Notes: generated from the sequence alone by a model not told the origin. DNA of 64,000 nt from JAJDXW01 sp965214795 (GCA_965214795.1 OZ243976.1:2232001-2296000), one strand, 5' to 3'; shown: positions 16,988-26,299, counted from the first letter of the stretch. Program-made: numbers and translations.

Positions 16988-17105
16988 GTCTGCCGCCCGC
17001 TCCTCCTTCCCACCCGCCCGCGCTCGCGCCCTTCCGCGCCCGGGTCCGCAAGGCGCTATCCTTCGCCACGACACTTGGCCGCCCTTCCCCTGGAGGATCC
17101 ATCCC

Positions 17106-17687
17106 ATGACCACCCCCATCGACACTCACCAAGTCCTCATGACCGGCGAGAACTCCTTCATCCGCTTGAGCCACGATGGTGGGAAGACGATGTCCGACCG
17201 CACCAGCCACTGGCGGGTGCTGTGGTGCCCGGCCGGCGCCGGGCACGCCCTCTTCATGCAGGGCGAGCTGACGGACGGGGAAGTGCACATCTACAGCGAC
17301 GACATCTCGGTGGCCCGCTGGCTGCAGCGCACGATCGAGGCGCTGCTGCACCCGCCGTTCGCCGACGAGGGGGTCGCGGTGCGACCGGCGGCGTTCTCCC
17401 GCGAAGGCGACCCGCGCTCCACCACCGTCGAGACCATCGAGTCGGACGAGGACATTGTCCGGATGACGTGGTACGACTGCATCGAGCCGTTCATCCTGAA
17501 CGCGCCGCCGGGTACCGCGGGGCGCCCGCTCGGGGTCCTCTCCACCTTCATCCCGGCGGGCTCCGCCCAGCTCGCCCTCAACGAGCGGGTGGCCACCGGC
17601 TCGCTGTGGCGGGAGAAGCGCGGCGAACATCAGTCGTCGAGCGCGGTCCTCGCGTGGTCGGAGTCGTGGCTCAAGCCCCGGGACTGA
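17106..17687 (+). CDS. conserved hypothetical protein (193 aa)
   Basis: Soluble-looking protein starting MTTPIDTHQVLMTGENSF, with GGAGG twelve bases upstream. It contains WCPAGAGHALFMQGELTDGEVHIYSDDISVARWLQ and WYDCIEPFILNAPPG segments in two parts. No signal peptide, membrane segment or catalytic motif recognised. Codon usage is like the surrounding metabolic genes, so it is probably a resident gene. The next 255 bases to the SDR hold no gene I can see. Confidence 0.7.
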   Translation: MTTPIDTHQVLMTGENSFIRLSHDGGKTMSDRTSHWRVLWCPAGAGHALFMQGELTDGEVHIYSDDISVARWLQRTIEALLHPPFADEGVAVRPAAFSREGDPRSTTVETIESDEDIVRMTWYDCIEPFILNAPPGTAGRPLGVLSTFIPAGSAQLALNERVATGSLWREKRGEHQSSSAVLAWSESWLKPRD

Positions 17688-17942
17688 CTGCCCCGGAACT
17701 GACGCCGTGGTCGTGAAGCGCCGATTGGCCACCGTAAAGCCATCTCCCGGTTCGTCGACAAGCAGTCTCACCCCACCACCCGGAGCCGTTTCTCGCTCGG
17801 GTCCGAGAGGTGCGTTACATTCGGTTGCGGACGGTGCGATGCTCGCTCTACGCGCGGGATGCGAGCCCGGCCTCGACCACCGCCGCCGGGGCGGTGCCGG
17901 ATCCGCCTTCCGATCCGGACGTGACAGCGAGGAACGAACGAC

Positions 17943-18716
17943 ATGGCAGGGAACGAGAGACGGACCGTACTCGTAACCGGGGCCGGAACCGGGATAGGGC
18001 GAGCCATCGCTCTCGCATTCGCGGAGGCGGGAGCCCAGGTCGCCGTGTCGGACCTCGACGAGCGCGCGGCGGCGGCGACGACCGAGGCGGCGGGCGGCGG
18101 GGCGATCGCGGTCCAGGCCGATGTGGGCGACGTCGCGGACATTGACCGCATGGTAAGCACGGTCGTCGCCGGCTTCGGCCACCTCGACGTGATCGTCAAC
18201 AACGCGGGAGTGACCCGGGGCGCCTACATCATGGACCTCACCGAGGAGGACTGGGACCGGATGCACCGGATCAACGCGAAGGGGGTCTTCTTCTGCCTCC
18301 AGCGCGCCGCCCGCGAGATGATCCCCCGCCGCGAGGGCCGGATCATCAACATCGCCTCCATCGCGGGGCGCGGCTTCTCCGGCACCTCCAATGCCGCCTA
18401 CGCCGCGAGCAAGGGCGCGGTCATCAGCCTCACGAAGACCGCCGCCCAGCAGCTCGCCCGCCACAACCTCAACGTCAACGCGATCTGCCCCGGGGTCACC
18501 ATGACCGAGATGGTGACCCGCCTCGTCACCCAGCGGGCGGAGAAGGAGGGCATCTCCGTCGAAGAGGCGAGGGCCGCGGCGGTGAAGCCGATCCCCCTCC
18601 GGCGGGCCAACGATCCGGCGGACATCGCGGCGATGGCGGTCTTCCTCGCCTCGCCCGGCGCCCGCAACATCACCGGGCAGTGCTACAACGTGGACGGAGG
18701 CCTCGTCACGAGCTGA
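17943..18716 (+). CDS. SDR family NAD(P)-dependent oxidoreductase
   Basis: Classical short-chain dehydrogenase of 257 residues. TGAGTGIG (12-19) binds the cofactor; Asp in VSDLDERAA suggests NAD preference. NNAG, the catalytic Ser in NIASIAG, and YAASK complete the active site, and NITGQCYNVDGG ends the fold. Sequence resembles sorbitol/galactitol or 3-oxoacyl-type dehydrogenases; substrate undetermined. Confidence 0.92.
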   Translation: MAGNERRTVLVTGAGTGIGRAIALAFAEAGAQVAVSDLDERAAAATTEAAGGGAIAVQADVGDVADIDRMVSTVVAGFGHLDVIVNNAGVTRGAYIMDLTEEDWDRMHRINAKGVFFCLQRAAREMIPRREGRIINIASIAGRGFSGTSNAAYAASKGAVISLTKTAAQQLARHNLNVNAICPGVTMTEMVTRLVTQRAEKEGISVEEARAAAVKPIPLRRANDPADIAAMAVFLASPGARNITGQCYNVDGGLVTS

Positions 18717-18762
18717 CGCAAGGCCCTGCCTGCCCACCGGAGCGCGGTCGCTCGATTCGGAT

Positions 18763-19242
18763 ATGACCATCGGGCGATGCGGACTCCGGCAAAATGCGAA
18801 CATTTCAAAAAATGGCAGGCAGTCTGCACGATATCGGCAGTGCACTCGTCAGACGAGGCACAGCAATGGGGCCGTTGGTGCCATCGCTCATGGCGGTCCC
18901 ATTTTGCTCCTGTTTGCCTGGTTGTTCCTGGAAGTGGCTGTCCTGATGGGAATCCCGGTCATTTCCGTGGTGTTGGTAGTCGCAAGCCTTTGGATTCTGT
19001 ACGACTACCACCGCCACTATGGATCATTTGCGAAGAACGATCCTGACAGGCTGCAATCGGAGGAATACCGATATGGGATGACTCGGGTGCAGATGCTTGC
19101 CGCCAAATCGCTACCGCGGCCGCTGCCCGAAGACGTCCTCCCCCTGGAAGAGCCAACGCGAAATTTGACCGGAGACGATGTTTCGGACGAAGGCAATGAC
19201 GTGAACGCCTCGGCCGACAAGGAGCAGGAGAAGAAACCGTGA
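18763..19242 (+). CDS. hypothetical membrane protein
   Basis: Up to 159 residues. A double hydrophobic hairpin spans about residues 46-62 and 63-80 (GPILLLFAWLFLEVAVLMG then IPVISVVLVVASLWILY), followed by a charged cytosolic tail ending DKEQEKKP. The first 40 residues are weakly supported and the real start may be further in. Base composition is lower in GC than the SDR. The stop overlaps the GTG start of the next gene (GTGA), so the two are translationally coupled. Confidence 0.6.
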   Translation: MTIGRCGLRQNANISKNGRQSARYRQCTRQTRHSNGAVGAIAHGGPILLLFAWLFLEVAVLMGIPVISVVLVVASLWILYDYHRHYGSFAKNDPDRLQSEEYRYGMTRVQMLAAKSLPRPLPEDVLPLEEPTRNLTGDDVSDEGNDVNASADKEQEKKP

Positions 19243-19601
19243 AGGCATATCTCTTTGCGTACAGCCAGGGGTGGACACAAGCAAGGGTGCATGCCATTCT
19301 CAACAGTACCGACGCGATCAAGACCTGGGTTGCGCCGTTTCCGTACGCCGCCATCCTTGTCTCCGAACTCAATGCTCAAGATCTCGGCGCCGTCCTTCAC
19401 AGACGTCTGTCAGATGCGTGGTTCATAGTGACGGAAATGAACCCTCGAGTCGTGGACGGATGGCTGCCGGGAAATCTTTGGGAATACGTGAATGATCCGG
19501 GACAGGCGTGGTCACGGAAGCTGTTCGAGCAATTACCGCCTCCGCAACCAACGCAGACCGGCTTGTCGGCGGACCTCCTCAGCAACGAGAAAGGGGCGTA
19601 G
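19239..19601 (+). CDS. Cas2/SinR-like ferredoxin-fold small protein (tentative)
   Basis: 120 residues starting MKAYLFAYSQGWTQARVHAIL. A beta strand and helix are followed by a second strand AAILVSELNAQDLGAVLHRRL and a third strand AWFIVTEMNP. This order resembles Cas2/SinR-like ferredoxin folds, in which an N-terminal MKxYLIxY strand is typical. No CRISPR array or cas1 is present, so it would be a stand-alone relative. The GTG start at 19239 has AGGAGAAG upstream. Confidence 0.5.
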   Translation: MKAYLFAYSQGWTQARVHAILNSTDAIKTWVAPFPYAAILVSELNAQDLGAVLHRRLSDAWFIVTEMNPRVVDGWLPGNLWEYVNDPGQAWSRKLFEQLPPPQPTQTGLSADLLSNEKGA

Positions 19602-19665
19602 GGCAGAGAGCGCCCTGGGACATTCTCGTCCCCTGCCGGCAATCGGGACCAGGTTGTCTGGCGCG

Positions 19666-19719
19666 AGTAACCTCACTGGGCAGTGCTGCACCGTTGCCGG
19701 CAGATTGGTTGCGGGTGAA
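19666..19719 (+). pseudogene. degenerate SDR C-terminal tail
   Basis: Translates to SNLTGQCCTVAGRLVAGE, clearly related to RNITGQCYNVDGGLV at the end of the SDR gene at 18665-18716, but the DNA has diverged. No other part of an SDR is visible around it. Together with the intact SDR 3' end it brackets the two-gene module 18763-19601. Confidence 0.5.
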
Positions 19720-19860
19720 GAGGGAGCACGCGCCTTGACGCGCCGCCCGGAACGCGCGCACCAGACCGGCCCTTCGAATGGATGACTGGGACGGGGCGGA
19801 AAAGGTTCAGCAGGTTCACCACTCTTCGGGGTCTCGGCCGCATGGCCGGGCGCGGCGGCA

Positions 19861-20736
19861 TCAGAAGGTGACGCGGCAGCCCGCCGCGCCGCTCTCGATC
19901 CGCACCGCGGTCGGCGGCGCGAAGTGCGTCCCGAGCACCCGGGTCGCGGTGTCGGCGTAGCGCTCGACGAACTCGCGCCGCGTGCGGACCGCCATCGCCG
20001 GGTCCCAGCACACCCGGGAGGGCCAGTCCGGCTCCGCCACCAGGAACGGGTGGTGGATGAGGTCGCCGGTGATGACCGCATCCCCGTCCTCCTGCTCGCC
20101 GAGCACGAGACTGCAGTGCCCGGGGGTATGGCCGGGGGTGGGGAGGAGGCGCACCCCGTCCTCGATCACGTGGTCGTTCTCGACCATCTCCGCGAGCCCT
20201 GCGTCCACGACGGGGAGCAGGCTGTCCTTGACGACCTCGGCCTGCATCTCCTCCTCGGTCTCCTTCCAGTGCTCCCACTCGGTGCGGTGGAAGAGGTACT
20301 TCGCGTTCGGGAAGGTCGGGACGAAGCGCCCGTTCTCGAGCCGGGTGTTCCAGCCGACGTGGTCCACGTGCATGTGGGTGCAGAAGACGAAGTCGACTTC
20401 CTCCGGCACCACCCCCGCCGCGGCGAGCCGCTCCGGGAAGTCGGTGCGCATCCGGTTCCAGGCGGGGAGGCTCCGGTTGCGGTCGTTGCCGACGCAGGTG
20501 TCGACCACGATGGTGTGATGGAGGGTCCGCACCACGAAGGTGTGGATGCTGAGCCGCCACTTGAAGTCCTCGGTCGAGAAATGCGGCAGGAGCCAGTCCC
20601 GGTACGGCTCGAAGCGCTCGTTCGGGACTCCCGCGTAGAGGTAGCGCGGGCTCACCGTCCAGATCATCTCCTCCACCCGCGCGACCTCGAGATCGCCGAA
20701 GCGGATAGGGGCCATTTCGGTCATGGGCACGCTCAT
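19861..20736 (-). CDS. MBL-fold metallo-hydrolase
   Basis: 291 residues from ATG 20736. The metal motif FCTHMHVDHVGW (HxHxDH), a later TPGHTPGHCSLV histidine, VITGDLIHHPF and the final LGTHFAPPTAV are present, as in quorum-quenching lactonases and related hydrolases. No signal peptide. It is 37 bases downstream of the FAH hydrolase gene on the same strand, so the two probably act in the same breakdown pathway. Substrate unknown. Confidence 0.87.
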   Translation of the reverse strand: MSVPMTEMAPIRFGDLEVARVEEMIWTVSPRYLYAGVPNERFEPYRDWLLPHFSTEDFKWRLSIHTFVVRTLHHTIVVDTCVGNDRNRSLPAWNRMRTDFPERLAAAGVVPEEVDFVFCTHMHVDHVGWNTRLENGRFVPTFPNAKYLFHRTEWEHWKETEEEMQAEVVKDSLLPVVDAGLAEMVENDHVIEDGVRLLPTPGHTPGHCSLVLGEQEDGDAVITGDLIHHPFLVAEPDWPSRVCWDPAMAVRTRREFVERYADTATRVLGTHFAPPTAVRIESGAAGCRVTF

Positions 20737-20773
20737 TTCGACACCCGCCCCGGGTTCTGTCGCGACGAGCGCA

Positions 20774-21514
20774 TCAGACCACCTCCACCTCGAGCTCGCC
20801 GACGCCCTCGACCCGCCCGTGCAGCCGGTCGCCGCGAACCACCGGGCCGACTCCCGACGGGGTTCCGGTGAAGACGATGTCGCCGGGCGCGAGGGTGAAG
20901 AGCCCGGACAGGTACGAGATGATCTCCGGCACCTTCCAGATGAGCTGGGCAAGGTCCCCCCGCTGGCGTTCTTCCCCGTTCACGTCGAGGGTGACGGCCC
21001 CCCGGTCCGGATGGCCGATCCCGGCGGCGGGGGTGACGGCCGAGCAGGGCGCCGCGTGCTCGAACGCCTTCGCGACCTCCCAGGGCCGGCCCGCCTTCTT
21101 GGCTACGGCCTGGAGGTCGCGGCGGGTCATGTCGACCCCGACCGCGTAGCCGTAGACGTGCGAGAGAGCCTCCTCGACCGGGATGTCGGTGCCGCCGCTC
21201 GCAAGCGCCACGACCAGCTCGATCTCGTGGTGGACGTCGCTCGTCGCCGCGGGGTAGGGGAAGGCTCCTCCGCCCGGGACCAGCCCGTCGGGGTTCTTCT
21301 GGAAGAAGAAAGGGTCCTCGCGGTCGGGGTCGTGCCCCATCTCGATGGCGTGGGCTGCGTAGTTGCGGCCGACGCAGTACACCCGGCGGACCGGGAAGCG
21401 CCGGGCGGTGCCGGCCACCGGGAGAGACGGAGCCGGCGGGGCGGAAATGACGAATTCGGCCACCCGCTCGCCGGGACGGGCGGCCGGGGCAATGGAGGCA
21501 GGGCTCGCGCTCAT
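20774..21514 (-). CDS. fumarylacetoacetate hydrolase family protein
   Basis: 246 residues. RVYCVGRNYAAHAIEMGHDP, FFFQKNPDGLVPGG, HHEIELVVAL (metal-binding Glu residues), DMTRRDLQ and FTGTPSGVGPVVRGD are standard FAH-fold motifs. Closest in style to fumarylpyruvate or acylpyruvate hydrolases that cleave C-C bonds at the end of aromatic pathways. First gene of a two-gene unit with the MBL hydrolase. Confidence 0.9.
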   Translation of the reverse strand: MSASPASIAPAARPGERVAEFVISAPPAPSLPVAGTARRFPVRRVYCVGRNYAAHAIEMGHDPDREDPFFFQKNPDGLVPGGGAFPYPAATSDVHHEIELVVALASGGTDIPVEEALSHVYGYAVGVDMTRRDLQAVAKKAGRPWEVAKAFEHAAPCSAVTPAAGIGHPDRGAVTLDVNGEERQRGDLAQLIWKVPEIISYLSGLFTLAPGDIVFTGTPSGVGPVVRGDRLHGRVEGVGELEVEVV

Positions 21515-21811
21515 GGGAGGCTCCGGATCGGGACCTGCGGATTGGAACCGTTCCGCGACGGGAGATCAAATGTCGGAAGTCGGGAGGGATGACGGCCGGC
21601 GGTTTGCACTCAGGCCCAAGCCAGCGAGTGTCCCGGCGAACAGGCGAACGGGGATCCCCGGTCGCCGATACGCTCCGGGGGGCACCATGGGCGGGCGGCG
21701 CCATCCCCGGTCGTCGGGTTCATGGTTGACCGTCCTGATTGGCGCTATCATTCCGGGCATCTGTTCGGACGCTGCGAGGCAGAGCGTCAGGCGGAAGGAG
21801 GGAACGCGGTC

Positions 21812-22462
21812 ATGGAACGTTACCAAGTCGTGTTGGCAGCCATGGCGGCTGGTGGGCCGGGGGCGAGGTTCAATCCGGTGCAAGTGCAAAAGAACCTCTT
21901 CTTGATCGACAGGGAGATACCGGATCGGGTCGCTGGTCCTCATTTCAACTTCGAACCTTATGACTATGGTCCGTTCGACAAGGCGGTGTACGAAGTACTC
22001 GACTCGTTGGCCAGGGAGGATCAAGTGAGTATCGATCGCACGAATCGGTACCGCACGTACACGCTGACAGAGTCCGGATTCGAGCGGGGTACCGCAGTGC
22101 TGGGCGAACTTCCGGAACCGGTTGCTCGCTACATGAGAGAAGCGGCCCGCTGGGTGCGCTCCCTCACGTTCGGCCGGTTGTTGGCCTCGATTTATCAGCA
22201 TTATCCCGATATGGAAGTCAACAGCATAGTTCCAAACGTGGCATCTCGCTATCCGCGCGCATCTCGTCTCTTCCCGATCCCATCGTTCCTTTCAGGGATG
22301 GCGCGGACGTTCGATTTCATGGGTACACTCGACGAATATCAGCCCGGGTGGCGAGACCGTCGCCACGATGCGTTGGCTATTCATGGGGATTGGGCTGCGG
22401 TAGGGAACGATCTTGAAGTCGCGATGGAATCTCATTTCCGGAAACGGCTTCATGAGTCGTAG
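21812..22462 (+). CDS. Panacea/YwgA-like protein, possible antitoxin or regulator
   Basis: 216 residues. The N-terminal 70 residues (FNPVQVQKNLFLIDREIP, then FNFEPYDYGPFDKAVYEVLDSL) follow the helix pattern of DUF4065/Panacea-type and YwgA-type proteins: a KLQK-like first helix and a YGPF turn. The remainder is not recognised. The ATG at 21812 has GGAAGGAGG upstream. The gene overlaps the next one by 11 bases. GC is lower than the neighbours, consistent with acquisition. The fold assignment is from pattern only. Confidence 0.5.
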   Translation: MERYQVVLAAMAAGGPGARFNPVQVQKNLFLIDREIPDRVAGPHFNFEPYDYGPFDKAVYEVLDSLAREDQVSIDRTNRYRTYTLTESGFERGTAVLGELPEPVARYMREAARWVRSLTFGRLLASIYQHYPDMEVNSIVPNVASRYPRASRLFPIPSFLSGMARTFDFMGTLDEYQPGWRDRRHDALAIHGDWAAVGNDLEVAMESHFRKRLHES

Positions 22463-23021
22463 ATCTCGACAAAACCGGACGTCCAAGGATTCGCGGGGTT
22501 CCGCTCACGGGAAAGTCCCGAGCGGCTCCGCGGGTGCGGAGGAAAAGTTGCAGCTCAGTCAAGGTGTGGTGAGGAGCCTTGTACAGGAGGAGCTGCTGGT
22601 AGCCAGAGCAGAGCTTTTTACGGGACCGTTGCCCCACCCGGATCACTTCGCGGAATACGAGAAGACGCAGTCCGGGGCGGCCGACCGGATTATTCGGATG
22701 GCCGAGGACGAGGCGGAACATCGCCGCCGCCTTGAGTCATTGGTTGTCGAATCCAATGTAAAGATGGAGGCACGTGGTCAGGTTCTTGGATTCTTGATAG
22801 CGATGGCAGCCTTGATCGGGGGCACCTGGATCATGGCGTCGGGCGAATCCATATGGGGAGCCGCGTTGACAATTGCAGCCGTCACCGGCTTGTCGGGTCT
22901 GTTCATCTGGACCCGGCGCGAAAAGAATCGGGAGTTGAGCGGCAAGGCGGGTGACCGGTCAACGTCCGGTTCGGTTGCGCCTCCAAGTCCGCCCCGGATA
23001 TCCGGCCGAAACCGACCTTGA
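22452..23021 (+). CDS. DUF2335-type membrane protein
   Basis: 189 residues from ATG 22452, inside the end of the upstream gene. A charged N-terminal region carries the DUF2335-like core HPDHFAEYEKTQSGAADRII with RMAEDEAEHRRRLE after it, followed by two membrane segments (about 110-129 and 133-153) and a basic tail. The domain is known as a small membrane protein common on mobile elements. The overlap with the Panacea-like gene argues for one functional pair. Confidence 0.7.
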   Translation: MSRRSRQNRTSKDSRGSAHGKVPSGSAGAEEKLQLSQGVVRSLVQEELLVARAELFTGPLPHPDHFAEYEKTQSGAADRIIRMAEDEAEHRRRLESLVVESNVKMEARGQVLGFLIAMAALIGGTWIMASGESIWGAALTIAAVTGLSGLFIWTRREKNRELSGKAGDRSTSGSVAPPSPPRISGRNRP

Positions 23022-23276
23022 ACATGCGGTCTGGTATTGCACTGCACACCAGCACCGGAGAATCGAGGCGCTCCCTGCGGCTCCACACCGGGGCGGCGAG
23101 GCTCGGGAGCAGGCGCCCCGCGCTTTCCGCCGACTCGATTCGGACCTTCGGTCTGCCGGCCGCGCGGCAGGCGCACCGGACGTGCGCGGCTTGGCGGAGA
23201 GTGCGGATTCGCCGAACGCACCCCTTCGGCGACTGCGTGCGGCACCTTGCAACGGCCGAAGACGCGGGAGCCACAC

Positions 23277-26048
23277 TCAACGCGGGACGAGGCGGAGGCG
23301 GCCGAGGGCGCCGTCCTCGAACGCTCCGCGTCGCGTCGGGATGGTGACGTAGTCTCCGTTCCGCCAGCGTTCCTCGAAGCTGTCGTAGAGACGCGACAGC
23401 ACGTTCCCGGACTGGCCGGTCGAGTGGATGAAGAGCGAGCGGTCGAGATCGGCCAGATCGTAGATGGCCCGCAGGCTCGGTCCGTGCGTGGAGGTGAACG
23501 GCGCGTCGTCGTGCAGGGGGCTGAACTCGAACGAGTTGACGGTGTAGATCCCGCCCGGGGCGGGGCCGCGGAGGTTGAACAGGGGGGCGAGGGGCGAGCT
23601 TCCGAGGGGGCGGTGGGCGGCCAGCGTCGGGTGTTCCGCGCCCCAGCGCCAAGCGGCCGGATCGTCGCCCTGGCGCTCGGCGATCCGGGCCGCCGCCCGG
23701 ACCAGGGCCCGCCCGAGCATCTCGTCGCAGGTCTCGACCCGCGCGGTGGCAAGGTCGTCGCACCAGATCTCGCGGGTTTCGAGGATTCGCTGGATGAACG
23801 CCCCCTTCCGACCCCACGCCGCCCGCTGGACGGTGCCCAGCTCGTCGGCGGTCACGAGGCGGGCGAATTCCCAGATCCAGGCCTGGAAGACGAGCGGCTC
23901 GGGACGGTCGGGGTCCATGCCGCCGTCCCAGGCGTCGAGCAGGCCGCTGGCGCGCCGCGCGAGCGGCCCCGCATCGGCTCCGAGCGGGACACGGCGAAGG
24001 CGCGGCAGGAGCGAGCGGGCGAAAAGCGAGACGCGGTCCTGCTGGAGCGAGCGGAAGCTGTCGGTATCGTGCCGGGTCCGGGCCGCGAGGCGCTCCATGA
24101 TCCGCTCCGCCCGGAATCCCGCCGCCCACTCGAACGTGAGGGGGTGGGGCCGGTCCGAGTCGGTCACCGCGTGATTGGCGGTCACGATGGCCCCGCCGGG
24201 CGGGTTGTATTCCCGCGGCAGAGTGTCGAAGGGCATGAAGCCGCGCCAGTCGTGGCCGCCGTCCCAGCCGGGGCGGGGAACCGTCCCCGGCCGTGCCCCG
24301 CCCGCTCCCGGACCGGGTCGCATCGGGATCCGGCCGGGGACGAGGAACCCGATGTTGCCGTCCACGTCCGCGTAGGAGACGTTCTGCGGCGGGGAATGGA
24401 AGCTGCGCATGTTCTCGACGAAGCGCTCCCAGTCCCGCGCTTCCGGCAAGCCGAGGCCGGCTTCCAGGGTGCGGTCGTCGTCGCGGAGCGCGGTCCACTG
24501 GAGTGCGAGCACATGACCCGAGGGAGAGGCGGCGGCGGCCGCCGCCGAGGCGTCGTCGAGGATCGGGCCATGCCGGCTCTCCCGGACGTGCACGACCACG
24601 TCGTCGCCGTCCTTCACTCGGATCACCTCGCGGTGCACCTCGAACCGCCGGTAGCCGTCCGGGGTCAGATAGCGGGACGGGTCATCCGGGTCCAGCTTCT
24701 CGATGAAGAGATCCTGGGTGTCCGCTCCCGTGTTGGTGAAGCCCCAGGCGACGCGCCCGTTGTGCCCGAGCACCACGACCGGCATTCCGGGAAAGGTCGC
24801 CCCGACCAGGTCGCGCCCCGGCCAGGAGAGGTGGGCGAAGTACCAGACGGACGGCACGGTGAGGCCGAGGTGGGGGTCGTTGGCGAGGAGAGGCTTTCCG
24901 GTCTCGCTTCTCGCGCCGCCCACGATCCAGCTATTGGAGCCGGGATGGCCGCTGCGGGGCCGGAAGGTGAACCCTCCCGCCCGGGCGGACTCCCCCGGCA
25001 GTGCCACCGCGGCCGCCGCCCGGGCCGCCGCCCGGGCCGCCGGATCGGCACGAGCGGGAAGGGGAGGGGCCGGGTTGGCGGAGGACGGCCGGGCGTGCCG
25101 GTGGGTCGGACCCCGGCCCCGGTCGGACCCCCAGTCGGACCCCCAGTCGGACCCCCAGTCGGACCCCCAGTCGGACCCCCAGTCGGACCCCGGGGGGTGG
25201 GCCACTCCTTCACTCGGGGTGCCGTGATCGCCGCCGGCCCTCGGGCGCCCGGCGGGCGGCGCTTCGCCGATGGTGCGCGGAGCGCTCACCGGGAGCGGGG
25301 GAAGGCGTTCCGGGCTTGCATCGGAGACCGCATCGTCGGGCGGCCGGCCATTGGCCGGAGGGGAGGCGGACGCTTCGGGAAGCAGGACGCCCCGTGGCCG
25401 GTCCGCCCGATACGGCGTGTAGAAATCGAGGATCCGATCCGGCGCGAGGAAGTCCGACATCCGAAGCCGCATGAGATCGCGTCTCCATTCGCGCCCGAGG
25501 TCGAGGGCCATCACCTTGGCCCACACCACGGTATCGGCCGCCGTCCAGGGCTCAGGCTCGAACCCGAGGATGAGGAATTCCGGCGGCAACGGGCCGTCCC
25601 GGGTCTCGATCCACGAATTGACCCCGTTGACGTAGGCGGCAATGCGGTGCCTTGCCCCCGACTCGAGGTTGGCCAGCGTGGCCTTGGCCCGGCGATAGAG
25701 ACCGAGGACCCGGAGCAGGCGATCGGTCCCGAGGGCGGGCGCGCCCAGCACCTCGGCGAGGCGCCCGGCCCCGATCCGGCGGTTCATCTCCATCTGCCAC
25801 AGCCGGTCCTGGGCGTGGACGTAGCCGAGGGCGAAGAGAGCGTCCTCCTCGCTTCGGGCGAGGACGTGCGGCACGCCGTGCCGGTCGCGCACCACGTCCA
25901 CCGGCGCGGCGAGTCCGGCGGCGGCGCGCTCGCCGTCGATCTCCGGAAGCGATCCGCGCAGCCACAGGTAGCCGCCAGCCGCCGCCGCCGCGGCCAGCAC
26001 GAGGAGGGCGAGCGACCCCCGGAGCGCCCACTTCAGAAACGAGGCCAT
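23277..26048 (-). CDS. penicillin acylase (Ntn-hydrolase) family protein with GSDW repeat
   Basis: 923 residues, longer than the usual 780-850. An N-terminal hydrophobic segment (ALRGSLALLVLAAAAAAGG) exports or anchors the protein. The alpha part contains GVPHVLARSEEDALFALGYVHAQDRLWQME. The beta subunit should begin at the catalytic Ser371 of HPGSNSWIVGG after self-cleavage, followed by NDPHLGL. A 130-residue Pro/Ala/Gly-rich linker before the cleavage site carries six GSDW units. Hydrolyses amides such as acyl-homoserine lactones or beta-lactam side chains in the family; substrate here unknown. The ATG at 26048 is preferred because it starts the hydrophobic anchor; the frame is open further upstream. 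Confidence 0.88.
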   Translation of the reverse strand: MASFLKWALRGSLALLVLAAAAAAGGYLWLRGSLPEIDGERAAAGLAAPVDVVRDRHGVPHVLARSEEDALFALGYVHAQDRLWQMEMNRRIGAGRLAEVLGAPALGTDRLLRVLGLYRRAKATLANLESGARHRIAAYVNGVNSWIETRDGPLPPEFLILGFEPEPWTAADTVVWAKVMALDLGREWRRDLMRLRMSDFLAPDRILDFYTPYRADRPRGVLLPEASASPPANGRPPDDAVSDASPERLPPLPVSAPRTIGEAPPAGRPRAGGDHGTPSEGVAHPPGSDWGSDWGSDWGSDWGSDWGSDRGRGPTHRHARPSSANPAPPLPARADPAARAAARAAAAVALPGESARAGGFTFRPRSGHPGSNSWIVGGARSETGKPLLANDPHLGLTVPSVWYFAHLSWPGRDLVGATFPGMPVVVLGHNGRVAWGFTNTGADTQDLFIEKLDPDDPSRYLTPDGYRRFEVHREVIRVKDGDDVVVHVRESRHGPILDDASAAAAAASPSGHVLALQWTALRDDDRTLEAGLGLPEARDWERFVENMRSFHSPPQNVSYADVDGNIGFLVPGRIPMRPGPGAGGARPGTVPRPGWDGGHDWRGFMPFDTLPREYNPPGGAIVTANHAVTDSDRPHPLTFEWAAGFRAERIMERLAARTRHDTDSFRSLQQDRVSLFARSLLPRLRRVPLGADAGPLARRASGLLDAWDGGMDPDRPEPLVFQAWIWEFARLVTADELGTVQRAAWGRKGAFIQRILETREIWCDDLATARVETCDEMLGRALVRAAARIAERQGDDPAAWRWGAEHPTLAAHRPLGSSPLAPLFNLRGPAPGGIYTVNSFEFSPLHDDAPFTSTHGPSLRAIYDLADLDRSLFIHSTGQSGNVLSRLYDSFEERWRNGDYVTIPTRRGAFEDGALGRLRLVPR
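25122..25193. repeat. 12-bp in-frame tandem repeat (six units) encoding GSDW
   Basis: Six head-to-tail copies of GTCGGACCCCCA, five exact and the last ending in GG. Read on the minus strand they encode repeated Gly-Ser-Asp-Trp in the linker of the acylase. Near identity at DNA level means recent slippage expansion. Confidence 0.95.
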
Positions 26049-26299
26049 GCCGGTTCGTTGCTCACCAGGTCGAAGCTCTCCATCGGACCCCTTCGGATCC
26101 TCTGCGCACCGGTCATCGCGCGGGTGCCAACGGTTTTCATCGTCCGGCAGACTCGTCGTGACCTTGTCAAGCGGGGATGAAAATTCCCACGGCATACATC
26201 CCACATACCATCCCCGCCTCGCCGGCTGGCAGTCTACAATCGGGGCGTGCTCGGGCGGGAAGGAGCGCGAACCGGGCGGACTATGCAAAGGAGCTTGGC

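Noticed and set aside
19239..19601. CRISPR adaptation protein Cas2
   Set aside because: No cas1, array or other cas genes nearby; only a general ferredoxin-fold resemblance is claimed.
25122..25193. Possible CRISPR-like array
   Set aside because: Units are contiguous 12-mers with no spacers and are read in frame inside a protein gene.
23037..26180. Plus-strand open frame of more than 1000 codons opposite the acylase gene
   Set aside because: Antisense shadow of a conserved enzyme; no recognisable domain and the acylase motifs are intact on the other strand.
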